Positions 11,201 through 18,642 of a stretch of DNA of 64,000 bases are shown one piece after another. The first letter of the stretch is position 1; each line of letters starts with the position of its first letter. The translations under genes were made by a program, and so were the position numbers. Source of the DNA: Agrococcus baldri (GTDB taxonomy: Bacteria; Actinomycetota; Actinomycetes; Actinomycetales; Microbacteriaceae); assembly GCA_900114805.1 (NCBI GenBank), contig FOZN01000003.1, positions 372,001 through 436,000 of the forward strand, written 5' to 3'. The notes under the pieces are model-generated. The model worked only from the letters and a program-made list of their open reading frames with translations, had not been told where the DNA came from and ran no database searches.

Positions 11201-11415
11201 CGGCCGACCTCGAGTCGCGACAGCTGCAGCTGGCGCTGTACCGGGCGGCGTATGCGGCGCATGCGGGACTCGATCCCGAGCAGGTCGACGCAGAGCTGTA
11301 CTTCGTCGAGCACGACACGACGATCAGGCCCGATCGCATCGAGTCGCTCGGCGAGCTCGAGGCCCGGTGGCTGCGCGCGCAGCAGGCGGTGGCGGAGGCC
11401 TCAGCGCTCGGCTGA
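8272..11415 (+). CDS. adnB: AdnB-type motor-nuclease subunit
   Basis: 1047 aa from ATG 8272, preceded by GGAGGT with 6-nt spacing and overlapping the adnA stop. All UvrD motifs look intact: TDEQ, GAGSGKT (43-49), TFTRKA, LLDEFQDTS near 285, GDPNQAIYGFRGA, STSWRN, LTMHASKGLEWD and SYVAVTRAR. The C-terminal nuclease shows GTLFH, KIDAV, VVDWKTG and LQLALYRAAY, the metal-binding Asp/Lys core of the RecB family. It is expected to be the lead motor and one of two nucleases acting on broken DNA ends. The 3' end overlaps the convergent phosphotransferase gene by 15 bp. Confidence 0.9.
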   Translation: MTYSPDELAQLLAAAKGERPLPPTDEQRAVIQAPHAPTLVVAGAGSGKTHTMAQRVLWLVANGHAMPDEVLGLTFTRKAARELAERLDKELAQLAAAKLVDEEVVATRKPVVQTYNSFAGTLFKEWALLIGRDPDSEVLSDPAALLLALRIARASDDQRLAGIGTATRVAEHVLRLAGELGDHHVSTQQLRRAGYAAAFTAKADLPPDPAAKRALAQKAQQDFDADIARVGALAALGELVDAFDEQKRRLGVVQFSDQVRFALDALLAHGGAVDELRGRHRFVLLDEFQDTSVLQLELLGKIFHDTPVMAVGDPNQAIYGFRGASAGTLALFERHFGATAKATLSTSWRNDSAILQLAGVIADELPKRPEVPVEQLSARAGAGAGEVAVRHCSTVDEEADELAAWLRQHGAGSGDATAAVLVRTHGHAIDLSSALAARGLTVSRTGGGGLLEDPAVVDLVAALRVLGRPEEGSSLVRLLAGSRWRIGVADLMALQRSAQRMARAGLSDEQRDRDRAAVVAEASSSIVDALDALTEGTALEGASDEGTARMRQAATLLRELRRQAGMPLPDYVRTVERALRLDIEVGANPGRTSAALDAFSREVQAFASADEHGTLEALLTYLEAVERGRGPDAPQEEPRPGVVQVLTMHASKGLEWDVVALPRLAQARKDPSSRGWLDWGKLPFPLRGDAAMLPQLEHEQPTIHDYLAARGAFLAELAEHGASEGDRLSYVAVTRARRALWLSGAQWYGTGTTPAKPTRLLELAAETMGVELLAPASKEDGNPRAGGSAVVSWPVDPLGRRRPEVERAAARVDAADPSQATPWDDAIALLLADRAQTTLSLPSRIAASGFKDWAADPVAVARQIARPMPQQPFAATRLGTLFHGWVERRDGAIGLGDAVDDEALDEDLVGIDAERLERLKQTFLASPYGDREPAETEIEIHLPLAGTTVVCKIDAVYRDGDRATVVDWKTGRLPSGAADLESRQLQLALYRAAYAAHAGLDPEQVDAELYFVEHDTTIRPDRIESLGELEARWLRAQQAVAEASALG

Positions 11416-12501
11416 GGCGCCGCCGATGCGGCCGGTCTCGTCCTCGCCGGAGGCATCGGCGTCGCGAGCCATGGGGTTCTCGATGACCTCCGTCGGCTGC
11501 TCGCCGGGCGCCGAGGCCGCCGCCTCGCCCAGGTACTCCTGCACGCCCGTGAGATCCATCGTCTCGAGCCGCTCCGGCGCGATCGCCGCGCCCTGATCGC
11601 TGTCCACCCGCGCGACCAGGCCGGCGAGCATGCCCTTGGCGTCCTCGATGATCGAGGCGTCGTCGCGCTCGACGCCGTGCAGCAGCCAGCGCGCGATGTC
11701 GAGCTCCGCGTGCAGCATCGCCCGCTGCCGCACCTGGCGATCGCCGATGCCGCGTGCAGCGGCGTGCGCCTCGAAGGCCTCGTCGACGCTGCCGAACTCG
11801 CTCGAGCCCAGCAGGAATGCCAGGTCGCGGGCTGGGTCGCCGATCGAGAGCCCGTGCCAGCCGTCGAGTCCGACGACGCGCGAGCCCTCGACCCGGAAGG
11901 CGGGCGCCTGCAGGTCGCCGTGCACGAGCGTCGGCTTGAACTGCCAGAGCCGGTCGTCGCCGAGCGCTGTCTCCCAGCGATGCAGGAGCGCCGTCGGCAC
12001 CGATCCGGTGGCGGCAGCGCGGTCGAAGGTCTCCAGCAGTCGCGCGCGCAGCGACGCCGCGCTCTCGCTCGCCAGCCCCGCGTCCGCCGCGACGGAGGTC
12101 GGCAGCTCGTGGATCGCGGCGATCGCCTGGCCGACGCTCACGGCCAGCCCGGGCTTCGCGGGCGAGATGTCGGAGAGCCGCATGGTCGAGCCGCCCAGCC
12201 GGGTGAGCACGAACAGCGTCGACTTGCCGGCCTCGGTGGTGCCCAGCACCGAGGGCACCTCGAACGGCAGCCGCGAGCGGGTCGCGAGCGTGAGGGCGCT
12301 GAGCGCGGACGCGTGCTCCTTCGCGCTGCGCAGCGCGGAGACCGATCGGGGCAGCACCACCTGCACGGTCTCGCCGTCGGCGAGGCGCGCGGCGACCAGG
12401 GAGCGATGCTCGTCGGAGCCGTCCTCCGTCGCGCCGACGACCTCGAGGCCGCCGACTGCGGTGGTGGCGAGCGCGGCTAGAGTGAAGGGGTTCGTGCTCA
12501 T
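11401..12501 (-). CDS. APH-fold phosphotransferase
   Basis: 366 aa. The kinase-like C-lobe carries LVHGDLQAP followed by GLDGWHGLSIGDPARDLAFLL. These correspond to the Brenner (HGD) and DxD-like motifs of aminoglycoside/macrolide phosphotransferases, but the usual Asn a few residues after HGD is not obvious, so the catalytic loop is divergent. Genes of this kind commonly lie beside adnB and nudC in Actinobacteria, which argues for a housekeeping role over drug resistance. A leaderless -10 box sits upstream. The C-terminal 60 residues are acidic and low in complexity. Confidence 0.75.
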   Translation of the reverse strand: MSTNPFTLAALATTAVGGLEVVGATEDGSDEHRSLVAARLADGETVQVVLPRSVSALRSAKEHASALSALTLATRSRLPFEVPSVLGTTEAGKSTLFVLTRLGGSTMRLSDISPAKPGLAVSVGQAIAAIHELPTSVAADAGLASESAASLRARLLETFDRAAATGSVPTALLHRWETALGDDRLWQFKPTLVHGDLQAPAFRVEGSRVVGLDGWHGLSIGDPARDLAFLLGSSEFGSVDEAFEAHAAARGIGDRQVRQRAMLHAELDIARWLLHGVERDDASIIEDAKGMLAGLVARVDSDQGAAIAPERLETMDLTGVQEYLGEAAASAPGEQPTEVIENPMARDADASGEDETGRIGGASAER

Positions 12502-12508
12502 GGATGCC

Positions 12509-12514
12509 AGGCTA
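12509..12514 (-). promoter_or_regulatory. -10 box TAGCCT, leaderless promoter
   Basis: On the minus strand TAGCCT ends seven bases before the ATG at 12501. It lies inside the 5' region of the divergent nudC gene. Confidence 0.5.
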
Positions 12515-12559
12515 GGCCGACCTCGCTCGCAGGAGGCCGCGCCACGCGACGGAGGTGAC

Positions 12560-13456
12560 GTGCAGGTACCCCCGCTTGCCAGATCGGGACTCGATCGCGA
12601 CCACGTCGCGAGGATCGCGCCCGACGCCGTCGCGCGCGCACTCGAGCAGCCCTCCACACGGCTCATCGTCGTCGCCGGCGATCGCTCGCCGGTGCGCGAG
12701 GGCAGGCTCGTGCGCCTCGCTCCGGATGCGCTCCCGCCGACCGCAGTGGCCGTCGAGCCGGCCGTGCCGCCGAGCTGGCTGGGCAGGCTCGCGCCAGAGG
12801 CGCCGGGGGAGCAGGGCGCGATCGTGCTGAGCATGCTCGTGGCCGAGCCGTTCGAGGTGGAGGGCGCCGAGTGGCGCTCGCTGCGCGAGGTCGGCGCCGA
12901 GCTCGACGACGCCGACGCGGGGGTGCTCGTGCAGGCGGTCGCGCTGGGCGTGTGGCAGCGCGAGAGCCACCACAGCCCCGTCGACGGGCTGCCGACCACG
13001 TTCGAGGAATCCGGCTGGGTGCGCCGCTCCGACAGCGGTGCCCCGCACTTCCCGCGCACCGACCCGGCGGTCATCGTCGCCATCCACGACGAGGCCGATG
13101 AGCGCATCCTGCTCGGGCACAACGCCGCCTGGCCGGAGGGTCGCTACTCGCTGATCGCCGGCTTCGTCGACCCCGGCGAATCCCTCGAGGCCGCCGTCGT
13201 GCGGGAGGTGCGCGAGGAGACGGGGCTGCGCGTGGTCGAGCCGCGCTACCTCGGCTCGCAGCCCTGGCCGTTCCCGCGCAGCCTGATGCTCGGCTTCGAG
13301 TGCGTCGCTCCGGAGCCCGACGCGATCGTGCCCGACGGCGTCGAGATCCTCGACGTCCGCTGGTTCAGCCGTGACGATCTGCGCGCCGGCGTCGTGCAGC
13401 TGCCCGGCTCGACCTCGATCGCCTCCTGGATCCTCGAGGCGTGGCTCGAACGATGA
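12560..13456 (+). CDS. nudC: NADH pyrophosphatase / NAD-cap hydrolase NudC
   Basis: 298 aa from GTG 12560, preceded by GGAGG. The Nudix box is complete (GFVDPGE, then REVREETGL) and is followed by the NudC signature SQPWPFPRS. NudC hydrolyses NADH and removes NAD caps from RNA. The stretch that normally carries the four-Cys zinc ribbon, just before YPRTDPAV-like sequence, has no cysteine here (HHSPVDGLPTTF...DSGAPHFPRTDPAV). An alternative start, ATG 12500, adds 20 residues; I prefer GTG because homologues begin close to the PPLARS block. The stop overlaps the uvrD2 ATG (ATGA). Confidence 0.88.
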   Translation: MQVPPLARSGLDRDHVARIAPDAVARALEQPSTRLIVVAGDRSPVREGRLVRLAPDALPPTAVAVEPAVPPSWLGRLAPEAPGEQGAIVLSMLVAEPFEVEGAEWRSLREVGAELDDADAGVLVQAVALGVWQRESHHSPVDGLPTTFEESGWVRRSDSGAPHFPRTDPAVIVAIHDEADERILLGHNAAWPEGRYSLIAGFVDPGESLEAAVVREVREETGLRVVEPRYLGSQPWPFPRSLMLGFECVAPEPDAIVPDGVEILDVRWFSRDDLRAGVVQLPGSTSIASWILEAWLER

Positions 13457-15219
13457 CGGATGCGTCGACGGCGGATGCGCCCATCACCGACGCCGACCGC
13501 ATCCTCGCCGGCCTCGACGAGCAGCAGCGGCAGGCGGCGACCACGCTCGGCGGTCCGGTCGCGATCCTCGCCGGCGCCGGCACAGGCAAGACGCGCGCGA
13601 TCACGCACCGGATCGCCTACGCCGTCGCCACCGGCGAGCAGGCGGAGCACGCCTCGCTCGCGCTCACCTTCACCTCGCGCGCGGCGGGGGAGATGCGCAC
13701 TCGCCTGGCGCGGCTCGGCGCCGGCCGGGTGCAGGCGCGCACCTTCCACGCGGCCGCGCTCGCGCAGCTGTCGCACTTCTGGCCGCGCATCACCGGCTCG
13801 CACATGCCCAAGCTGCTGCCGCAGAAGGCGGCGACGGTCGCCGATGCGGCCGCCCAGCTGCGCCTGCGGCTGCCGACCGCGCAGCTGCGCGACGCGGCGG
13901 GCGAGATCGAGTGGCGCAAGTCGCAGGCGATGACCATGGAGGACTACGGGGTGCTGGCACGCGTCCGCCCGATGCCCACCGGCATCGCACCCGAGGCGAT
14001 GATCGACCTCCACATGGCGTACGAGCGGGTCAAGGACGAGCGGCGCCAGATCGACTTCGAGGACGTGCTGCTGGCGACCGCCGGCATGATCGAGCGCGAA
14101 CCGGTGGTGGCCGACGAAGTGCGCTCGCGCTACCGCCACTTCACCGTGGACGAGTACCAGGACGTCTCGCCCATGCAGCAGCGGGTGCTGGCCGCCTGGC
14201 TGGGCGAGCGCCGCGACATCTGCGTCGTCGGCGACCCGAGCCAGACGATCTACTCCTTCGCGGGCGCCGATGCGGCCAGCATGAACCGCTTCATCCACGA
14301 GCACCCTGACGCCGAGGTCGTGCGGCTTGAGCGCTCCTACCGATCGACCTCCGCGATCGTCGGATGCGCAAACCGGCTCATGCGCGGCCGCGACGCGCTG
14401 ACGCTGACCGCGGCATCGGGGGAGCCCGGCCGCGAGCCGAGCCTGAGCGTGCACGCCAACGACTCGGCGGAGGCAGCAGCGGTCGCCGCCGCCTGCCGTG
14501 CCCAGGTCGACGCGGGCACCGACCCCGGCCGCATCGCCGTGCTCACTCGCTTCCACGCCCAGTCGGGCCTCATCGAGCAGGCGCTCGCGAGCGTCGGACT
14601 GTCGTCGACGGTGCGAGGCGCCGCCCGCTTCTTCGAGATCCCCGTCGTCAAGCGGGCCGTGCTGATGCTGCGCAGCGCGCCCGCCGATCACCGGCCGGTG
14701 TTCCAGTCGGTCACCGACATCGTCATGGGACTCGGCTACCGCGCCGAGGCGCCCGCAACCCACGGTGAGGAGCGCGCGCAGTGGGACGCGCTGCACGCGC
14801 TCGTGACCCTCGCCGAGGAGGCGGGCGGCACGGATCTGCCCGGCTTCGCCCGCGAGCTGCAGCGCCGTGCGCAGACCGAGCACGAGCCGACCGTGGCCGC
14901 CGTCACGATCGCCACCATCCACGCCGCGAAGGGCCTCGAGTGGCAGCACGTGCACGTGGTGGGGCTCGCCGAGGGGCTGCTGCCGGTCTCGCACGCGACC
15001 ACCCTCGCCGAGATCGACGAGGAGCGGCGGCTGCTCTACGTCGCCATCACCCGCGCCGAGCGCACGCTCTCGCTCACCTTCGCGCACAGCTCCGGCCACG
15101 CCGTCAGGCAGCCATCGCGCTTCCTCGCCGAGCTGGCTCCGCCGCAGGGCGCTCGGGCCGGCCGGTCGGCCGGCGGTCGCGCTGGTGCTGGCACGGGCGG
15201 CGGCGCCGCAGCGCGCTGA
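13453..15219 (+). CDS. uvrD2: UvrD2-type 3'-5' DNA helicase, short form
   Basis: 588 aa from ATG 13453. SF1A motifs are all visible: LDEQQRQAA, GAGTGKTRAI, TFTSRAAGEM, VDEYQDVSP, GDPSQTIYSFAGAD, LERSYRST, TIHAAKGLEWQ and VAITRAER. It stops soon after the last motif with an Ala/Gly/Arg-rich tail. Mycobacterial UvrD2 is longer (about 700 aa) and carries a tetracysteine-linked HRDC domain, which is absent here. Coupling to nudC suggests one mRNA. The 3' end overlaps the convergent gene by 116 bp, unusual for two real genes and mostly within low-complexity tails. Confidence 0.88.
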   Translation: MTDASTADAPITDADRILAGLDEQQRQAATTLGGPVAILAGAGTGKTRAITHRIAYAVATGEQAEHASLALTFTSRAAGEMRTRLARLGAGRVQARTFHAAALAQLSHFWPRITGSHMPKLLPQKAATVADAAAQLRLRLPTAQLRDAAGEIEWRKSQAMTMEDYGVLARVRPMPTGIAPEAMIDLHMAYERVKDERRQIDFEDVLLATAGMIEREPVVADEVRSRYRHFTVDEYQDVSPMQQRVLAAWLGERRDICVVGDPSQTIYSFAGADAASMNRFIHEHPDAEVVRLERSYRSTSAIVGCANRLMRGRDALTLTAASGEPGREPSLSVHANDSAEAAAVAAACRAQVDAGTDPGRIAVLTRFHAQSGLIEQALASVGLSSTVRGAARFFEIPVVKRAVLMLRSAPADHRPVFQSVTDIVMGLGYRAEAPATHGEERAQWDALHALVTLAEEAGGTDLPGFARELQRRAQTEHEPTVAAVTIATIHAAKGLEWQHVHVVGLAEGLLPVSHATTLAEIDEERRLLYVAITRAERTLSLTFAHSSGHAVRQPSRFLAELAPPQGARAGRSAGGRAGAGTGGGAAAR

Positions 15220-15853
15220 CCGCGCCGTCGCGCTGCCTGATCTGCACCGCCCAGCCCTCGGGCAGCGCGCCTGCGGCCGCGCGCCGCAGCGCATCGAGCA
15301 CGGTCACCACCGTCTGCGCCGCGGCGATCGCGCCCGCCTCCGGCACGAGGTGCGCGGGCAGCAGCGTGCCGTCCCGCGGAGTGCACCGCACGCATCCGCC
15401 ACCCGCGCTCACGTAGGGCCCGACCTGCACCCAGGCATCGCCGAGCACGATCGGCAGGTGCGCGGCGCCGGACGAGAGCAGCCGCTCGGTCTCCGCGGCC
15501 GGCATGCGCCAGGGCGCGACCGGCACGACGATGCCGTCGCTGCCCGCGGGATGCCCGGAGTCGCGGACCGCCCGATGCAGCTGCTCAGAGAGGCGGATGC
15601 GTCCACGCACGAGCACGGGCACGGCCGGTGCCGCGTCCACGAGCGCGGGCGCCAGCAGGGTGAGCAGCGACTGCGCGTGCACGCCGCCGACGAGCTGCTC
15701 GAGCTCCTGCGGCAGTACCCCGCGCGTCATGGCGGCGATCGCGCGCAGTGTTGGCGGGTCGGCGTCGAGCACGGCAACCGGCTGCTGCGCCCCGATCACG
15801 ATGCGGTCGGGAGCGGAGCGGAAGACGGCCAGGTGCGGGTCGAGTCGGAGCAT
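15104..15853 (-). CDS. ThiF/cyclodehydratase-like orphan protein (TOMM-type leader-binding family)
   Basis: 249 aa. The N-terminus (LRLDPHLAVFRSAPDRIVIG, then VLDADPPTLRAI) resembles the PqqD-like recognition domain at the start of TOMM cyclodehydratase/ThiF-like proteins. The middle has VGPYVSAGGGCVRC, matching the GP...CLRC turn of that family. The protein is shorter than the usual 330-380 aa, with no ATP-binding glycine loop visible and no precursor peptide nearby. Proteins of this family sit next to UvrD2 in many Actinobacteria, so it is probably a conserved resident with an unknown role. The call rests on pattern memory. Confidence 0.5.
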   Translation of the reverse strand: MLRLDPHLAVFRSAPDRIVIGAQQPVAVLDADPPTLRAIAAMTRGVLPQELEQLVGGVHAQSLLTLLAPALVDAAPAVPVLVRGRIRLSEQLHRAVRDSGHPAGSDGIVVPVAPWRMPAAETERLLSSGAAHLPIVLGDAWVQVGPYVSAGGGCVRCTPRDGTLLPAHLVPEAGAIAAAQTVVTVLDALRRAAAGALPEGWAVQIRQRDGAVSALRRRRPCQHQRDRRPTGRPERPAAEPARRGSAMAA

Positions 15854-15995
15854 GGGCGCATGGTGCGCCGATCCGGCCGATCGCGTCGGCAGTTCTCCAC
15901 AGGCGCGCCGGAGCTGAGGACGAAGGCCCTTTCGGGGCTTCGTCGCGACGCCAGCGCCGACGCCCGTCTCGGGCGTCGGTCTGCGGCTGCGGGCG

Positions 15996-17432
15996 TCAGC
16001 CCTGCTTGGGCTGCTGGTCGTCGTCGGGTTCAACACCCTCGGGCTCGTCACCTTCGGGCTCGTCACCTTTGGGTTCGTCACCTTCCGGCTCGTCACTTTC
16101 GGGCTCGTCACCCTCGGGCTCACCGCGCTCGGCGTCGTCGAGCAGTTCCTGCAGCGCAAGGTCCATCTCGTCGAGCTCGCCCTCGCCCTGCAGCCTGGCG
16201 ATCACGCGCGAGGGGTCGTCGATGTCGTCGGAGCCCGGCATCAGGTCGGGCTGATCCCAGAGCGAGTCGCGCACCTCCGCGCCCACCGCATCCGTCACCG
16301 TGCGCCAGAACGCCGCGGCCTCGCGCAGCCTGCGGGGCCGGATCTCGAGGCCGACGAGGGTGCCGAAAGCCTTCTCGGCGGGTCCGCCGGTGGCTCGCTT
16401 GCGGCGCACCGACTCGGCGATCGCGTCGCGCTTGGGCAGTCGTGCCGTGGCGGCTTCCGTGACGGCGTCGACCCAGCCCTCGATCAGGGCGATCGTGGTC
16501 TCCAGGCGCGCGAGTGCCTCCTGCTGCTCGGCCGTCTTGGGCGGGATGAGCGCACCGCTCGAGAGCGCCTCGCGCAGCTCCTCGGGGTTCGTCGGGTCGA
16601 AGGACTCGGCCAGTTCCTCGAGCCGGTCGACGTCGATGTGGATGCCCTCGGCGTACTCGCGCACGGAGGAGAGCACATGCAGGCGCAGCCAGCGCGCGTG
16701 GTGGAAGAGACGGGCGTGGGCGAGCTCGCGCGCCGCCATCCAGATGCGCACCTGGTCCTCGGGGATCCCGAGGCCCTCGGCCGCCGAGCGCAGGTTCACC
16801 GGCAGCAGGGCGGCGGTGTCCTCGAGCAGCGGGAAGCCGAAGTCGCCGCCGGCGACGGTCTCGCCGGCGAGCTGGCCGACCACATTGCCCAGCTGCATGG
16901 CGAACATCGTGCCGCCCACGTTGCGCAGGATCTTCTCGGCGCCGGCGAGCATCTCCTGCGCCTCCTCGGGCGCGTGCTCCTGCATGGCCCGGGTGAGGGC
17001 GTTGGCGATGCTGTTCGCGACCGGCTCGCTCATCTCCTGCCACACCGGGATGGTCGCGTCGACCCATTGCTGTCGGGACAGCATCGTCAGCCCGGTGGCG
17101 GCGCCGAGCTCGGTCGTCTCGCCCAGCCACATGGCGGCCAGATCTGCTGCCTGCTGCACGGCCTCGCGCTCGGCGCTCGTCACCGAGCCCGGGTCGCGCT
17201 GCACGACCGCAGCGGCCTGGCGCTTCGTGGCCGACCAGTCGATCCCGTCCTCGGTGCGCGCGAGCGCGGCCTGCAGCTGCGCCATCAGCGCCTGCAGCTG
17301 AGCGGGGTCGGAGGGCATCCCCGCGGCACCCGCGAGGCGGGCTGGATCGATGGGTCCTTCCCCTGAGAGGAACTGCTGCAGCATCTCGCGCAGCTCGTCC
17401 TCGGGGAGCCGATCGTCGGAGTCCTCAGGCAT
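15996..17432 (-). CDS. DUF2342 zinc-dependent metalloprotease-like protein
   Basis: 478 aa. The diagnostic block RELAHARLFHHARWLR near residue 240 carries the His residues of the putative zinc site, and EGIHIDVDRLEEL follows. It lies beside the PDZ-Lon protease gene, as in other Actinobacteria (Rv3195/Rv3194c-like arrangement, from recall). The C-terminus is a tandem EPEGD-type acidic tail encoded by 15-bp repeats. The -10 box TAGCGT ends six bases before the ATG, and its start lies only 20 bp from the divergent protease start. The substrate is unknown; the family is also described as coenzyme-F420-biosynthesis associated. Confidence 0.82.
   Translation of the reverse strand: MPEDSDDRLPEDELREMLQQFLSGEGPIDPARLAGAAGMPSDPAQLQALMAQLQAALARTEDGIDWSATKRQAAAVVQRDPGSVTSAEREAVQQAADLAAMWLGETTELGAATGLTMLSRQQWVDATIPVWQEMSEPVANSIANALTRAMQEHAPEEAQEMLAGAEKILRNVGGTMFAMQLGNVVGQLAGETVAGGDFGFPLLEDTAALLPVNLRSAAEGLGIPEDQVRIWMAARELAHARLFHHARWLRLHVLSSVREYAEGIHIDVDRLEELAESFDPTNPEELREALSSGALIPPKTAEQQEALARLETTIALIEGWVDAVTEAATARLPKRDAIAESVRRKRATGGPAEKAFGTLVGLEIRPRRLREAAAFWRTVTDAVGAEVRDSLWDQPDLMPGSDDIDDPSRVIARLQGEGELDEMDLALQELLDDAERGEPEGDEPESDEPEGDEPKGDEPEGDEPEGVEPDDDQQPKQG
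16036..16122. repeat. 15-bp tandem repeat, five full units plus a partial
   Basis: Units of the form CC(C/T)TCGGGCTCGTCA repeat head to tail and encode the acidic EPEGD-like tail of the DUF2342 protein. Units differ at one or two bases, so the array is not recent. Confidence 0.85.
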
Positions 17433-17437
17433 GCGAC

Positions 17438-17444
17438 TACGCTA
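17438..17444. promoter_or_regulatory. interlocked divergent -10 boxes (TACGCTA)
   Basis: The seven bases TACGCTA read TACGCT on the plus strand (17438-17443, nine bases before the ATG at 17453) and TAGCGT on the minus strand (17444-17439, six bases before the ATG at 17432). Both divergent genes seem to use the same duplex as their -10 element. Confidence 0.55.
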
Positions 17445-17452
17445 TCCGCAGC

Positions 17453-18589
17453 ATGTCCATACCCGCCGGGAATCCGCCCAACCAGCCCTCCGCCGTCCGC
17501 GAACAGCCGGTGCACCACCGCTTCCCGGACATCCGCCCGAGGCGTCTTCGTCGCGCGGGCTGGGGTGCGCTCGCCGCAGCGGCGCTCGCCTCGCTGGGGC
17601 TCGCCTTCGTGCCCTCGCCGTACGTGGTCGAGGTGCCGGGCCCGACCTACGACGCCCTGGGGCAGACGGATGCGGGCCCGCTGATCGAGATCCGCGGCGC
17701 CCGGACCTACCCGACCGAGGGCGAGCTGCGAGTGCTGACCCTCGCATGGTTCGGCAACCCGCAGCGCCCGCTCAGCTGGGTGGAGGTCGCGCAGGCCTAT
17801 CTCGATCCGGCCGACTCGATCATCCCGATGTCCGTCGCCTTCCCGCCGTCGCAGACGATCGAGCAGTCGAACGAAGCCGGTCGGGTCGACATGCGCAACT
17901 CGCAGCAAGCCGCCATCGCTGCTGCGCTGCTGCACGAGGGCCACGATGTCGCCAGCGAGGTCAGGGTCGCGGGCGTCATCCCGGATACGCCGGCGGACGG
18001 CGTGCTGCAGCCGAACGACCGCATCCTGAGCGTCAACGGCCGCACGCCGTACGACGTCTGGTCGATCCGCGAGTCCATCGCCGCCGTCGACGGCCCGACG
18101 GAGTTCGAGATCGAGCGCGGCGGTGAGCCGATGACGCTCGAGGTCACGCCGCTGGTCGAGGGCGACGAGCGGCTGGTCGGCATCTACGCGTCCAACGAGT
18201 ACACCTTCCCCTTCGAGGTCGACATCGAGCTGCCGAACGTCGGCGGTCCGAGCGCCGGCATGATGTTCGCGCTCGGCATCGTCGATGAGCTCACCCCCGG
18301 CGCCATGACGGCCGGCACGGCCTGGGCGGGCACCGGCACGATCGCCGCGCTCGGCGACGTCGGCCCGATCGGCGGCATCGTGCAGAAGCTCCACGGCGCG
18401 GTCGATGCCGGCGCCACGCACTTCCTGGCGCCGGTCGAGAACTGCGCCGAGGTCGTCGGCCACATCCCGGACGGGCTGACCGTCTTCGCCGTCGACACGC
18501 TCGACGATGCGATCACCGCCGTCGAGACGGTCGCCATGAACGCCGACACCGCGGCGCTGCCCACCTGCGAGAGCGGCGCCAGCTCATAG
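17453..18589 (+). CDS. PDZ-domain Lon-like (S16) serine protease, membrane-anchored
   Basis: 378 aa. A single N-terminal membrane segment (residues 36-53) is followed by an extracytoplasmic part with a PDZ domain (VIPDTPADGVLQPNDRILSV) and a C-terminal S16 domain. The catalytic Ser is in GGPSAGM (S267) and the catalytic Lys in GGIVQKLHGA (K312). This is the YlbL/actinobacterial PDZ-Lon family, predicted to process envelope proteins. It is divergent from the DUF2342 gene and followed 53 bp later by the UPF0182 gene, a conserved trio. Confidence 0.9.
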   Translation: MSIPAGNPPNQPSAVREQPVHHRFPDIRPRRLRRAGWGALAAAALASLGLAFVPSPYVVEVPGPTYDALGQTDAGPLIEIRGARTYPTEGELRVLTLAWFGNPQRPLSWVEVAQAYLDPADSIIPMSVAFPPSQTIEQSNEAGRVDMRNSQQAAIAAALLHEGHDVASEVRVAGVIPDTPADGVLQPNDRILSVNGRTPYDVWSIRESIAAVDGPTEFEIERGGEPMTLEVTPLVEGDERLVGIYASNEYTFPFEVDIELPNVGGPSAGMMFALGIVDELTPGAMTAGTAWAGTGTIAALGDVGPIGGIVQKLHGAVDAGATHFLAPVENCAEVVGHIPDGLTVFAVDTLDDAITAVETVAMNADTAALPTCESGASS

Positions 18590-18642
18590 GGTCGACGGAT
18601 ACGATGGCTGCACCGCCCGCATAGCTTCTGGAGCAATACGAC

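Noticed and set aside
8215-11313. A 1032-codon minus-strand frame opposite adnB
   Set aside because: Shadow of adnB; no recognisable domain.
11401-12501. Aminoglycoside resistance gene
   Set aside because: The fold matches, but the catalytic loop is divergent and the neighbourhood is housekeeping, so a resistance call is not justified.
12500-12559. ATG 12500 as the nudC start
   Set aside because: Possible, but it adds residues not expected in homologues and a better ribosome site precedes GTG 12560. It is kept as an alternative.
16036-16122. Possible CRISPR array from short repeats
   Set aside because: Units are contiguous, 15 bp and in frame inside a gene; no spacers. The same applies to the 24-bp repeats at 37326.
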